In this document: piece by piece, positions 1-8,724 of the stretch | Layout of the letters: each line of letters starts with the position of its first letter | Numbering within the stretch: the stretch's first letter is position 1 | DNA from: Oscillospiraceae bacterium | GTDB lineage: Bacteria > Bacillota > Clostridia > Oscillospirales > Ruminococcaceae | Reading direction: 5' to 3' | DNA: 64,000 nt | NCBI GenBank assembly: GCA_029007985.1 | Contig: JAQXIW010000022.1 | Span: 1 to 64,000 of the forward strand | Position numbers and translations under genes: made by a program | The notes under the pieces: model-generated | The model's database searches: none | What the model was told of the DNA's origin: nothing | Seen by the model: the letters and a program-made list of their open reading frames with translations, nothing else

Positions 1-39
1 CAAAGCCCCGTTTTATATATCTTTATTTTTTCGTTTTAA

Positions 40-903
40 CTATTCCTTTCCGGAATCCATCGCGGTAAGAACACCGGCGATGACAACCGCCGCGCAGCCG
101 CACATCGCTTTTGCGGATATTATGTCGCCGTAAACAATTACGCCGGATATCAGGCTGATAATCGGCTCTAAAAGGTTAATCATTGCCGCATTTGACGCGC
201 CTAAAACTCGTATTCCGTATGTGAGCAGAGCCAGGGCGGCAACGGTGCAGAACAGCCCGATAAAAGCCAGCAAAAGCCACGATTTCAGAGTCGGGCAAAA
301 GGCAAACTCACCGCCGACGACATTTTTTACACCGAAAAATACCGTGTTGATTGCGCTGATGTAAAAGACCACCACAAAGTTGTCAATATTCCGCAACTCG
401 CTCTTTTTATTCGCTATGACATATACCGCATAAGTCACACCTGAGAGCATAGCGTATACAACGCCGAGAAAATCCAAACGGGAAAAATCCGCCATCAAAA
501 ACAGACCTAACATAGCGACAACCGTCGATATTATTTTGAATTTCGTAGGTTTGTCTTTGAAAATCACAATCATCGCAACGGTGATTATCATCGGGTTTGT
601 AAAGTGAAACATCGTGGCGAGCCCGACCGGGATTCTCGTGTAAGATATTGTCAAAAACATACCGGTCAAGCCGTAGCCGATAATACCGATTACCGTCATC
701 TGTAAAAACCGGGCCGGGCTGACTTTCATATTTCTTTTTGTTATTATACACAGCAGCAATGAAAAGACAGCCGCCATAAAAAATCTGTTAAAGACATACG
801 CGCTGTTGCTCAGCCCCTCCCGCAATGCCATTTTTGCGAATATCGGCATAATTCCGTACAGGAAGCTGGCTAAAACTACAGATAAAACACCATTGGTTTT
901 CAT
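40..903 (-). CDS. EamA/DMT-family transporter
   Basis: Predicted inner-membrane exporter of the drug/metabolite transporter superfamily, about 287 residues with some ten hydrophobic helices arranged as two EamA repeats. The first repeat ends near the helix reading GLATMFHFTNPMIITVAM and the second near AAMINLLEPIISLISGVIVYG, both typical of EamA halves. I place the start at the ATG at 903 because GGAGAA lies just upstream; an in-frame ATG at 915 and one further out have no ribosome site. The substrate cannot be told from sequence; family members export amino acids or other small metabolites. It is divergent from the RsmF-like gene at 1022 and stands alone. Confidence 0.88.
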   Translation of the reverse strand: MKTNGVLSVVLASFLYGIMPIFAKMALREGLSNSAYVFNRFFMAAVFSLLLCIITKRNMKVSPARFLQMTVIGIIGYGLTGMFLTISYTRIPVGLATMFHFTNPMIITVAMIVIFKDKPTKFKIISTVVAMLGLFLMADFSRLDFLGVVYAMLSGVTYAVYVIANKKSELRNIDNFVVVFYISAINTVFFGVKNVVGGEFAFCPTLKSWLLLAFIGLFCTVAALALLTYGIRVLGASNAAMINLLEPIISLISGVIVYGDIISAKAMCGCAAVVIAGVLTAMDSGKE

Positions 904-931
904 ATTTTTCTCCATCAAAAATAATATAGAT

Positions 932-960
932 ATATTACATATTTTGCGTTGATATTTCAA
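932..960 (-). promoter_or_regulatory. Promoter of the EamA transporter gene
   Basis: Read on the minus strand: TTGAAA (955-960), 17-bp spacer, TAATAT (932-937). It lies about 30 bp before the preferred start codon, a good sigma-A match. Confidence 0.55.
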
Positions 961-969
961 TACAAAAAA

Positions 970-1000
970 TTGACAAAATATGTTATTATTAAACTATAAA
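970..1000 (+). promoter_or_regulatory. Possible promoter of the RsmF-like gene
   Basis: TTGACA at 970-975 with TATAAA at 995-1000. The spacer is 19 bp, longer than ideal, so this is only a candidate. Confidence 0.35.
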
Positions 1001-1021
1001 ATACTATGAGGTTGCACATAT

Positions 1022-2386
1022 ATGAATTTGCCGAGTGAATTTCGGGATAAAATGAAAAGACTTTTAGGGGATGAATATGAGGATTTCCTAAAAGGATATG
1101 AAAATGAAAATTACTATTCTTTGAGAGTTAATACGCTTAAAGCGGACAGGGATAAATTTTTTGAGCAAAATTTGTTCAATCTGTCGCCGGTTCGGTGGTG
1201 CGACAGCGGATTTTATTACGATAACGAAACCCGACCGGGCAGACATCCTTATCATCACGCCGGGGTTTACTACATACAGGAGGCGTCGGCGATGGCTCCC
1301 CGGGCGTCAGCCGACATTCAAAAAGGGCAAAGAGTTTTGGATTTGTGCGCCGCACCGGGCGGCAAAAGCACACAGGCGGCGTGCTTGTTACAGGGCGAAG
1401 GCTTGCTTGTTTCCAACGAAATAGTGCCCTCCAGGGCAAAGATTCTTTCTCAAAACATTGAGAGAACAGGCGTTAAAAACTGCATAGTGACAAACGAAAA
1501 TCCAAAGGATTTGGAAAATCGCTTTCCGTATTTCTTTGACAGAATCATAGTGGACGCGCCTTGCTCAGGCGAGGGAATGTTCCGAAAGGATTCGGCGGCT
1601 GTTTCGGAATGGAGCCCGGCACAAGTGGAAATATGCGCCGCAAGGCAGTCTCATATTTTGGAATCCGCCCACAAAATGCTGGCGCCGAACGGCAAAATAG
1701 TTTATTCCACCTGTACTTTTTCGCCGGAGGAGAACGAATGCGTCATTGCTTATTTTCTTTCACGCCATCCGGAGTACACGGCGGAAAAACCGACGACATA
1801 CGGCTTTTTCACACCCGGCAATCCACGGTGGGCAAATGGCGAGCGGCGGCTTGAAAACACCGTTCATCTGTTTCCTCACAGGCTGAAAGGCGAGGGGCAT
1901 TTTGTCGCCCTGTTGCAAAAACACGGCGGCGACAGCGCAAAAATAAAATACGAAAAACCGTCCGCCGACAAAAAGGCATTGGCAGAATGGCAAAAATTTG
2001 AAAAAGAAACGCTTAAAGACATTCATTTTGAAAACATCACCCGGTACGGCAATTTCCTTTATTCTTTGCCGAAAGACGCCCCGAGCCTTGATAAAATTAA
2101 GGTCTTGAGAGCCGGTTTACAGCTGGGCGAAATAAAGAAAAACCGCTTTGAGCCGTCTCATTCGTTGGCAATGGCTCTGAAAAAAGAAAATGTTCGATGT
2201 GTTGAAGATATGCCGCTTTCCGACGAAAGAGTTATAAAATATCTGTGCGGAGAGGAAATCCCGACCGAAAACGCCGAAAAGGGCTACAGGCTGATCTGTG
2301 TGGACGGCTACGGTTTAGGCTGGGGCAAATGCGACGGAAACACAATAAAAAACCATTATCCAAAGGGATTGAGGATAATGAAATAA
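1022..2386 (+). CDS. RsmF/RsmB-family rRNA cytosine-C5 methyltransferase
   Basis: Cytoplasmic SAM-dependent enzyme that makes 5-methylcytosine in rRNA (RsmF/NOP2 family). An N-terminal pseudouridine-synthase-like part leads to the Rossmann fold: the SAM loop is DLCAAPGGKST at about 107-117, the DAPCSGEGMF motif at 178-187 holds the product-release cysteine, and STCTFSPEEN at about 229-238 holds the catalytic cysteine. The roughly 150-residue C-terminal extension matches the RsmF subgroup, which carries an extra domain and a PUA-like end. GAGG lies ten bases before the ATG. The target base (C1407 of 16S in E. coli RsmF) is inferred from the family only. A small MBL-fold gene follows after 18 bp. 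Confidence 0.9.
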   Translation: MNLPSEFRDKMKRLLGDEYEDFLKGYENENYYSLRVNTLKADRDKFFEQNLFNLSPVRWCDSGFYYDNETRPGRHPYHHAGVYYIQEASAMAPRASADIQKGQRVLDLCAAPGGKSTQAACLLQGEGLLVSNEIVPSRAKILSQNIERTGVKNCIVTNENPKDLENRFPYFFDRIIVDAPCSGEGMFRKDSAAVSEWSPAQVEICAARQSHILESAHKMLAPNGKIVYSTCTFSPEENECVIAYFLSRHPEYTAEKPTTYGFFTPGNPRWANGERRLENTVHLFPHRLKGEGHFVALLQKHGGDSAKIKYEKPSADKKALAEWQKFEKETLKDIHFENITRYGNFLYSLPKDAPSLDKIKVLRAGLQLGEIKKNRFEPSHSLAMALKKENVRCVEDMPLSDERVIKYLCGEEIPTENAEKGYRLICVDGYGLGWGKCDGNTIKNHYPKGLRIMK

Positions 2387-2404
2387 AATATAAGGAGAAC
2401 CGCA

Positions 2405-3040
2405 ATGAAAAATGTAAAAATCACTTGGCTCGGTCACGCCTGTTTTGAAATATCCGGGGGTGGATATACGGTCGTTACAGACCCGTTTGAAGACGGCTCA
2501 GTAAACGGAATAGGCAATGTCAGAACAGAGGCAAATGCCGTCTATTGCTCGCATTCACACCACGACCACAACGCCGTAGACTGCGTTACCTTAAAACAGA
2601 CGGACGCACAGCCGCCGATTGTCAGCGAAATCTCCACCTTCCACGACGGCGAAAACGGCGCAAAAAGAGGCGCAAACACCGTGAGAGTATTTGACTTTGA
2701 CGGGGTGAGAGTGGGACATTTCGGCGATTTGGGACATGCTCTGTCGGAGGAACAAATAAAAGAAATAGGCAAATTGGACGCTGCTCTCATGCCGGTAGGC
2801 GGCTTTTACACAATCGACGCAGAGACGGCAAAAACCGTATTTGATAAACTCGGCGCGAAAATAATGATACCTATGCACTACCGCACAGACGATTTCGGAT
2901 TCCCGGTTATTGCCCATATTGACGATGTTGTAAAGGCGCTCGGCGATGTGACTGTCACAAATACAAGCGAACTGACCGTCGGCGAGGACACCCGGCCGGG
3001 CATATATGTTCTGACTCCGAAGCTTATGCAAAAAAAGTAA
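2405..3040 (+). CDS. MBL-fold metal-dependent hydrolase (UlaG-like)
   Basis: Protein of 211 residues with the metallo-beta-lactamase fold. The metal site is the SHSHHDHNAVD motif near residue 50, followed by a second histidine at GHFGDLGH and a later histidine in PMHYRTDDFG. The N-terminal WLGHACFEI is typical of the UlaG-like branch, which includes lactonases and phosphodiesterases. The substrate is unknown. The start has an AAGGAG site, and the 18-bp gap from the rRNA methylase suggests cotranscription. Confidence 0.85.
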   Translation: MKNVKITWLGHACFEISGGGYTVVTDPFEDGSVNGIGNVRTEANAVYCSHSHHDHNAVDCVTLKQTDAQPPIVSEISTFHDGENGAKRGANTVRVFDFDGVRVGHFGDLGHALSEEQIKEIGKLDAALMPVGGFYTIDAETAKTVFDKLGAKIMIPMHYRTDDFGFPVIAHIDDVVKALGDVTVTNTSELTVGEDTRPGIYVLTPKLMQKK

Positions 3041-3049
3041 AATAAAAAA

Positions 3050-3092
3050 TCCGACACGCGCCTCAAGTCCTTTCTTTCGGGCGCGTATCGGA
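3050..3092 (-). terminator. Terminator of the small membrane gene
   Basis: A 13-bp hairpin with one mismatch (arms 3050-3062 and 3080-3092). On the minus strand it is followed by a T-rich tail, and it may also stop the plus-strand MBL gene. Confidence 0.7.
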
Positions 3093-3101
3093 AGCTTCTG
3101 T

Positions 3102-3395
3102 TTATTTGAATTCTTCCCGGTCGTATGTGTATTCGCTGCGCTTTTTTTCAATCAGTCTTGCCGTCTCTTCGGCATCCGCCGCTTTCTTTTCTTTCAAAAG
3201 TTTGTTTGACATGTAAATGCAAGGTATGACGATGGCGATAAGTACGGCGCCGACGACGGCGAGCATCCAGTTAATTGCCGCCCATTGAGAAAACGGAGCC
3301 AATCTGAAGGCTTTTCTGACATTGTTGACGCCTAAATAAAGCCGGCAAAGCCCTACAAAAGCAAATCTCAGATATCCGGGGTCTTTTTTGTTCAT
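3102..3395 (-). CDS. Small single-pass membrane protein, unknown function
   Basis: I do not recognise this 97-residue protein. It has a basic N-terminus, one clear transmembrane helix around residues 44-63 (MLAVVGAVLIAIVIPCIYMS), and a strongly charged C-terminal tail rich in Lys and Glu that may form a short helix or coiled coil. I chose the ATG at 3395 because GAGAGGTG lies just upstream; the ATG at 3425 has no ribosome site. It is monocistronic, with a terminator directly after it. Confidence 0.65.
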   Translation of the reverse strand: MNKKDPGYLRFAFVGLCRLYLGVNNVRKAFRLAPFSQWAAINWMLAVVGAVLIAIVIPCIYMSNKLLKEKKAADAEETARLIEKKRSEYTYDREEFK

Positions 3396-3461
3396 AGCAC
3401 ACCTCTCAAATAAGCGATAAAACAATTATATACCAAAAATGGCAATAATTAAAGCATTGTA

Positions 3462-3490
3462 TTGAAAAAATACCGAAAAAAGAATATACT
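3462..3490 (+). promoter_or_regulatory. Promoter of the phosphoribosyltransferase gene
   Basis: TTGAAA (3462-3467), 17-bp spacer, TATACT (3485-3490), followed by an AAGGAG ribosome site ahead of the ATG at 3535. Confidence 0.6.
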
Positions 3491-3534
3491 TATTTACGGA
3501 TAAAAGCCTTTCGGGCTGTTAAAAGGAGTAAAAT

Positions 3535-4110
3535 ATGGAAATTAAGTACACAGGTCAGGAATATTACGATATTGATCTCGCCGGCAGAAAAGAGCGCCTT
3601 GTCATTGCGCCTATCACGCCGTCATTCCACATTGCCAGCTTTGTTTTGCTGGGCAACACAGAACTTACTAACTACTGTGCGGACATTCTTGCCGAAAAAA
3701 TAAAGGATGTAGACTGCGATTACATCGTGTGCCCGGAGGCAAAGGTCTTGCCGCTTGCACAGGCTATTTGCACTAAACTCGGCAACAAGGAATTTGTTGT
3801 TTTCAGAAAGGGAGCAAAAGCTTATATGCTGGACCCTATCGAAACACAGGTAAAGTCAATAACGACTCTTCAAGTTCAAAAAATGGTAGTCGACGGTGTC
3901 GACGCAAAGAAAATCAGAGGCAAAAAAGTGCTCTTGCTTGATGATGTTGTTTCAACAGGCGGCACTTTCCACGCAATGAAAACTCTCACCGACAAGCTTG
4001 AATGTGAGATAGTCGGCTATGCGGCGGCTCTCAGAGAGGGTACGGATTTCCCGTCTGACAATCTCTACTACATTCGGGATCTGCCTGTATTCGTAGGCGA
4101 AAAAGAATGA
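3535..4110 (+). CDS. Phosphoribosyltransferase, adenine-PRTase-like
   Basis: Cytoplasmic type I phosphoribosyltransferase of 191 residues. The PRPP-binding loop is plain at about residues 139-149 (VLLLDDVVSTGGT), preceded by a PEAKVLPLAQAI segment resembling the APRT core. These enzymes join a purine base to PRPP for salvage. The N-terminal part is longer than and different from classical Apt, so the base specificity is uncertain and a PurR- or Xpt-like role cannot be excluded. It has its own promoter and terminator, so it is a single-gene unit convergent with rex. Confidence 0.78.
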   Translation: MEIKYTGQEYYDIDLAGRKERLVIAPITPSFHIASFVLLGNTELTNYCADILAEKIKDVDCDYIVCPEAKVLPLAQAICTKLGNKEFVVFRKGAKAYMLDPIETQVKSITTLQVQKMVVDGVDAKKIRGKKVLLLDDVVSTGGTFHAMKTLTDKLECEIVGYAAALREGTDFPSDNLYYIRDLPVFVGEKE

Positions 4111-4120
4111 CATAAAATCA

Positions 4121-4146
4121 GGGTATCCGCAAGGATACCCTTTTTT
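4121..4146. terminator. Bidirectional terminator between PRTase gene and rex
   Basis: Perfect 8-bp stem GGGTATCC/GGATACCC with a GCAA tetraloop and six T residues on the plus strand. It serves the convergent pair. Confidence 0.85.
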
Positions 4147-4147
4147 G

Positions 4148-4783
4148 TTATTCGCCCCGATGCAACACTCTGTATGAAAGAGACATCAAATTGTCTCTTA
4201 AATGGACATTTTCCACTATCAAACTGCTGTCCAAAACCGAGAAATTAAAGTGAGAATAATTCCATATACCTTTAACGCCGGAGTTTATAATGTGCTCCGA
4301 GATAGCCTTTGCTTTTTCTCTGCCGGTGCATACGACTATTATGTCGACATTGTTCTCTTTGCAGAAACTTTCCAAATCTTCTATAGGCTTTACCGTAATG
4401 CCCAAGTGTTCTTCGCCCACCTTTTCATCCTCGGTGTCGAACAGACCTATCAGCTCGATTGCGGTGTGTTCCCGCCGGATAAACTGAGCGACAGGCAGAC
4501 CCATATTGTCTACGCCCACCAAAACCGCATGAAGTTTATTTTCCGGAAAAAGAAGATGCTCAATCTGTTCGAGCAAAAGTTCTGTTGAATAGCCGACGCC
4601 CTGCTGACCGAAACCGCCGAAGCAGTTAAAATCCTGTCTGACCTGGCTTGAAGTTGAGCCCAAAATTTTAGCCAGCTGACTTGATGAAATGTGTTTAACC
4701 CCGTTTGCGTTGAGTTCCGATAAATATCTGTAATAGCGCGGAAGACGGCGTATTACAGGTAACGATGCTTTATTGTTTGACAT
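4148..4783 (-). CDS. rex: Redox-sensing transcriptional repressor Rex
   Basis: NAD+/NADH-sensing repressor of fermentation and respiration genes, about 211 residues. The N-terminal winged helix contains the recognition segment SSSQLAKILGSTSSQVRQDF with the family's QVRxDF signature; a Rossmann domain with VGVDNMGLPVA follows, and a C-terminal helix serves domain swapping. I use the ATG at 4783. The upstream ATG at 4810 would lie almost at the predicted transcription start, while 4783 leaves a leader of roughly 30 bases with AAGG. A Rex-like palindrome sits over its own promoter, suggesting autoregulation. Confidence 0.94.
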   Translation of the reverse strand: MSNNKASLPVIRRLPRYYRYLSELNANGVKHISSSQLAKILGSTSSQVRQDFNCFGGFGQQGVGYSTELLLEQIEHLLFPENKLHAVLVGVDNMGLPVAQFIRREHTAIELIGLFDTEDEKVGEEHLGITVKPIEDLESFCKENNVDIIVVCTGREKAKAISEHIINSGVKGIWNYSHFNFSVLDSSLIVENVHLRDNLMSLSYRVLHRGE

Positions 4784-4818
4784 ATGCGTAACCTTGCCTT
4801 TGTGTATCATATGATAAT

Positions 4819-4847
4819 ATTATACTTATTTCGTATAAGTTTGTCAA
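4819..4847 (-). promoter_or_regulatory. rex promoter
   Basis: On the minus strand: TTGACA (4842-4847), exactly 17 bp, TATAAT (4819-4824). A consensus sigma-A promoter. Confidence 0.8.
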
Positions 4848-4858
4848 ATTTTAGACAA
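4841..4858. promoter_or_regulatory. Candidate Rex operator
   Basis: The 18-bp near-palindrome TTGTCAAATTTTAGACAA matches the outer TTGT...ACAA halves and length of clostridial Rex boxes (TTGTTAAnnnnTTAACAA). It is embedded in a longer dyad with perfect 9-bp arms (4837-4862) and covers the rex -35 box. Confidence 0.6.
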
Positions 4859-5048
4859 ACTTTTTTATGAAAGGTTTATTATGCCGTATAACACAACTAT
4901 GCTCAAAAGAAACGACAACCTCCGACACGCCGCACACTGAGCCAACGCATAAAATATTGTTTCAAAAACTTGTGTTTTGTGGTATTATATTATACAAGGG
5001 AATTTATGCAAAACTCAGTTATCATATATATTATTTAGAGGGAAATAA

Positions 5049-7790
5049 ATGGCAAATAAAACCGCAAAAAAACAGGCCGCCAAAAAACCGGCGGCAAAAA
5101 ATAAACAGTCAAAACCGTCGACGGCAAAAAGAGGCAGACCGTCAAAACAGGCTAAAAGAAAAGCCGAGATTGACCGCCTTTGGAGCATCGTTATGTTCGC
5201 AGCCGGCGCGCTTATAACAGCCATGACTTTAATACCGGGCGACAATTTGTGGGCGGTGCTGCGCTCTCAACTGTTCGGCGTATTCGGCACCACCGCATAC
5301 ATAGTCGGCCCTGTCATAATATACATAGGCTGTCTGACATTCAACGAAAAGCCGGTCAGAATTAAATTTCTCTGGGCATTTCGGTTTGTTTTGCTTGCGT
5401 CTAATTTGATACACATTATGTTTGTCGGCGAAACCGCGGCGGAAAACGCCGTCCGGGCTATGAAATTATTACACAGTCACGGCATGAATAATAAAATCAG
5501 CGGCGGAGCGCTATCGTGGCTTATCGCATACCCTATGGGCAAACACTTCGGCTTGTTGCCGGCAAGAATAACGATACTCATTCTCACAATTACATTCTTT
5601 ATGCTTTTGACGGATACGACTCCGTTTGAAATATATAAGAGAGCACAGCAAAAAGCCAAGGAAGAGGCTGAGAAACTCCGCGTTGAAAACGAAAAAATCA
5701 AGGCTGAAAAAGAGCGGCGCAGACTTGAAAAAGAGAAAAAGAAATTAGAGGCCGAAAGAGAGGCGGAGATTCTTGAGCTGACAAAGCCGAAGGCCAAACC
5801 GAGAATTGATTTTGATTTGGACAGCCCGAAAAATACCGAGCCGGAAAAATCGGTTGAAGTTTTACCGAAAGAGAATACCGAAAACAATCCTGACGCCGAC
5901 GATGAGTTCAAAACTATTTTTGACTCAATCCAGGCTAAAAAGCACAGCGCATCACCCGATATTGTGACCGCCGAAACGGCAGTCGAGACAAAGGAAAACA
6001 CGGATTTGGACGATGTGCTGTCGGTGTTGGACGAAAAGAAACCGGAAATAAAGAAAAATCCTTATATGTCCGTTTCAACGGACGGCGATACAGCACCGCA
6101 GAGAGATATAAAGGCGGAAAAAAAGGCAAACACACTGACACAGGCTGAAAAAGACGCTATTTTGCCGCTGAGTGAAACGGCGGACACCGAGAGAAAACAG
6201 GTCTACAAAAATCCGCCGATAGAGCTGTTTGACGAGCCGAAAGCCAAGACCGGCGACGGTGACGATTCGATAGTCGAAAACGCCCGCATACTTGTTGACA
6301 CGCTGAAAAGCTTCGGCGTAGAGACGGAAATCACGGATTATTCCAGAGGCCCTGCTGTCACAAGATACGAGTTAAGGCCGAAAACAGGCGTGAAAATCAG
6401 CCGAATCACCTCCTTGGCGGACGATATTGCTCTGAATTTGGCTACATCCGGCGTTCGTATAGAGGCGCCTATACCGGGCAAGGCGGCTGTGGGGATAGAA
6501 GTCCCTAACCGCGCAGGCAACTCGGTATTCATCAGGTCGATTCTCAAATCGTCGGAATTCCGTAACGCCAAAAACAGCCCTCTGACCATTGCGCTGGGCG
6601 AGGGCATAGACGGCATGCCTGTGGTGACGGACTTAACAAAAATGCCACACTTGCTGATTGCCGGCTCCACCGGCAGCGGTAAATCAGTGTGCATAAACTC
6701 AATAATAATGAGTTTTATTTACAAGTCCACGCCGGACGAGGTCAAACTCATTCTCATTGACCCAAAGGTTGTCGAACTCGCCGAATACAACGGCATACCG
6801 CATTTGCTTATGCCGGTGGTCACCGAGCCGAAAAAGGCCGCCGGAGCTCTTGGCGGAGCTGTCGCCGAAATGGAAAAAAGATATCTCCAATTTGCCCAGA
6901 GCCGTGTTAGAGATATAAAGAGCTATAATGTATTTGCCGAAAATTACGAAAAGGCGAAACGGGAAAACCCGTCTCTGTTTGAAGAATACACACAGCAAAG
7001 ACTCAATCAAATGTCGAGTGCGGAGCTTGAGGAATTGGAGGCGGAATACCCGGATTTATACATTTATTTCGGCAAAGAGATACAAAAAATGCCGTATATT
7101 GCGGTTGTGATAGACGAGCTGGCGGACTTGATGATGGTATGCGGTAAAGAGGTCGAAGACTATATTTGCCGTCTTGCCCAAAAAGCCCGTGCTGCCGGTA
7201 TCCACCTTGTCGTCGCCACACAGAGACCGTCGGTCGATGTTATCACAGGTCTTATCAAAGCCAACATTCCTGCCAGAATTGCCTTTGCCGTATCCAGTGC
7301 AATAGACAGCCGCACGATTTTGGATTCAGCCGGCGCGGAAAAGCTGTTGGGCAACGGCGATATGCTGTTTTTGCCTATCGGCGCGGCTAAACCTGTCAGA
7401 GTACAGGGCACTTGGGTAAAAGACGCGGAAATTTCGCGAGTAATCTCCTATGTAAAGAAAGAGCAGAAAGCCGATTACAGCGATGAAATGATAGAAAATA
7501 TGAACAAGTTTATCCCAAAGGGGAAAACCGGTGACATGAGTGCGTCCGGCGACGGCGAGAGCGAAAACGACGAAATGTTTGACGCGGCGTGTGAAACCGT
7601 CATTGAGGCAGGTCAGGCTTCCACTTCGCTTTTGCAGAGAAAGTTAAAGCTCGGTTATGCGCGAGCGGCTCGTATTATGGACCAGATGGAACGGGCGGGC
7701 ATAGTCGGCGCCTACGAGGGCTCAAAGCCGCGACAGGTAAAAATCACCCCGGAACAGTGGATGGAAATGAAGATAACAAAAAATGACTGA
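5049..7790 (+). CDS. ftsK: FtsK/SpoIIIE DNA translocase
   Basis: Membrane-anchored hexameric ATPase that pumps chromosomal DNA through the closing septum. The 913-residue protein has a Lys/Ala-rich start, four or so membrane segments between about 48 and 195, a long charged coiled linker (about 195-400, rich in Lys and Glu), then the motor: Walker A GSTGSGKS near 539-546, Walker B VVIDELADLM near 685-694, and AVSSAIDSRTILD after it. The C-terminal gamma winged helix (about 840-905, LLQRKLKLGYARAARIMDQME) recognises polar DNA signals. Sporulating relatives use SpoIIIE for forespore filling; sequence alone does not separate that role from FtsK. It overlaps the next gene by 8 bp. The 265 bp upstream hold the rex promoter and an AT-rich stretch (4965-5000) with a weak promoter-like TATTAT/TATACA. 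Confidence 0.95.
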   Translation: MANKTAKKQAAKKPAAKNKQSKPSTAKRGRPSKQAKRKAEIDRLWSIVMFAAGALITAMTLIPGDNLWAVLRSQLFGVFGTTAYIVGPVIIYIGCLTFNEKPVRIKFLWAFRFVLLASNLIHIMFVGETAAENAVRAMKLLHSHGMNNKISGGALSWLIAYPMGKHFGLLPARITILILTITFFMLLTDTTPFEIYKRAQQKAKEEAEKLRVENEKIKAEKERRRLEKEKKKLEAEREAEILELTKPKAKPRIDFDLDSPKNTEPEKSVEVLPKENTENNPDADDEFKTIFDSIQAKKHSASPDIVTAETAVETKENTDLDDVLSVLDEKKPEIKKNPYMSVSTDGDTAPQRDIKAEKKANTLTQAEKDAILPLSETADTERKQVYKNPPIELFDEPKAKTGDGDDSIVENARILVDTLKSFGVETEITDYSRGPAVTRYELRPKTGVKISRITSLADDIALNLATSGVRIEAPIPGKAAVGIEVPNRAGNSVFIRSILKSSEFRNAKNSPLTIALGEGIDGMPVVTDLTKMPHLLIAGSTGSGKSVCINSIIMSFIYKSTPDEVKLILIDPKVVELAEYNGIPHLLMPVVTEPKKAAGALGGAVAEMEKRYLQFAQSRVRDIKSYNVFAENYEKAKRENPSLFEEYTQQRLNQMSSAELEELEAEYPDLYIYFGKEIQKMPYIAVVIDELADLMMVCGKEVEDYICRLAQKARAAGIHLVVATQRPSVDVITGLIKANIPARIAFAVSSAIDSRTILDSAGAEKLLGNGDMLFLPIGAAKPVRVQGTWVKDAEISRVISYVKKEQKADYSDEMIENMNKFIPKGKTGDMSASGDGESENDEMFDAACETVIEAGQASTSLLQRKLKLGYARAARIMDQMERAGIVGAYEGSKPRQVKITPEQWMEMKITKND

Positions 7791-8724
7791 GCGCAAAAAC
7801 ACTTCACGAACAATTAAAATTTTGACTGCCGCAATCGGATTATGCTGTGTTTTGCTGTGCGGATTTTTCGCCGTATATCTTCTCAAAGACAACGGCACGG
7901 TCGATTTGAACGGCGACACTCTGACAATTCTTAATGTGGGTCAGGCAAAGTGCGCCGTCATACAATCCGACGGCAGATATGCCGTAATAGACGCAGGTCA
8001 AGACGGTAACGCCGGTGATATACTGACTTATCTTGAAAGCAAAAATGTTACAAGGATTGATGTTTTGGCGATTACTCACTTTCACACCGACCACACCTCC
8101 GCCGTGAAGGCTCTGCTGGATAAGTACGAGGTCGGCGTTTTGCTGATACCTAATTTGTCGGCGGAAAACACCCCGGCTACCAAATTTTTTGAAATGCTGA
8201 TTGAAATGTCGGAAGACGGAAAATTGAGCATCGAGACCGCGCAAAAGGGCGAAGAATACAATGTGGGAAACGGCAAGATAAAAGTATTGGCGGATACGGT
8301 TAATTCGACTGAGGCGGAATGTCCCGAAAGCGACAAAAGAATAAACAACACCTCGATTTGTCTGTCCTTTACACAGGGAGATTTTGTGTATGTGGAAACA
8401 GGAGACGCGGAAAGCGATGTCGAAAAGCGGATATTAAATGATATACCGAAAAATGTCACGGTATTCAACGCGTCGCATCACGGCTCGGGCGACTCAAACT
8501 GCAAAGAGTTTTTAGACAGGCTGAACCCCGAAAATATTACAATTTCCTGCGGCAAGGACAACAAATACAATCACCCGTCGGAAAGTTTTCTCAAACTGCT
8601 CAACGACGAACACCGCAGATACTATATCACTTGGCAATGCGGCGACATAACATTCTCGATAAATCAAAAAACTTTACTCAAAACAGACGAAAATGAAAAT
8701 CAAAAAACAATCCATATTGCATAA
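7783..8724 (+). CDS. ComEC/Rec2-like MBL-fold hydrolase, membrane-anchored or secreted
   Basis: Protein of 313 residues with an N-terminal hydrophobic helix (about 9-30, KILTAAIGLCCVLLCGFFAV) acting as signal or anchor, so the catalytic part should face outside. The MBL domain begins with LTILNVGQAKCAVIQSDGRY and has the metal motif THFHTDHTSA near 98-107, then ETGDAES and the late ASHHGSGDSN. This order is that of the ComEC C-terminal hydrolase and of stand-alone ComEC-like enzymes, where a DNA nuclease role has been proposed. No ComEC competence channel is fused here. Its start lies inside the end of ftsK, implying coupled translation. Confidence 0.82.
   Translation: MTERKNTSRTIKILTAAIGLCCVLLCGFFAVYLLKDNGTVDLNGDTLTILNVGQAKCAVIQSDGRYAVIDAGQDGNAGDILTYLESKNVTRIDVLAITHFHTDHTSAVKALLDKYEVGVLLIPNLSAENTPATKFFEMLIEMSEDGKLSIETAQKGEEYNVGNGKIKVLADTVNSTEAECPESDKRINNTSICLSFTQGDFVYVETGDAESDVEKRILNDIPKNVTVFNASHHGSGDSNCKEFLDRLNPENITISCGKDNKYNHPSESFLKLLNDEHRRYYITWQCGDITFSINQKTLLKTDENENQKTIHIA

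Noticed and set aside
2591-3151. A 186-codon minus-strand frame opposite the MBL hydrolase
   Set aside because: The sense gene has SHSHHDH and other metal-site motifs and AAGGAG; the antisense product has none.
4867-5217. A plus-strand frame before and into ftsK
   Set aside because: No ribosome site, and it overlaps ftsK in another frame with a Lys/Arg-rich product; the AT-rich spacer is more likely promoter DNA.
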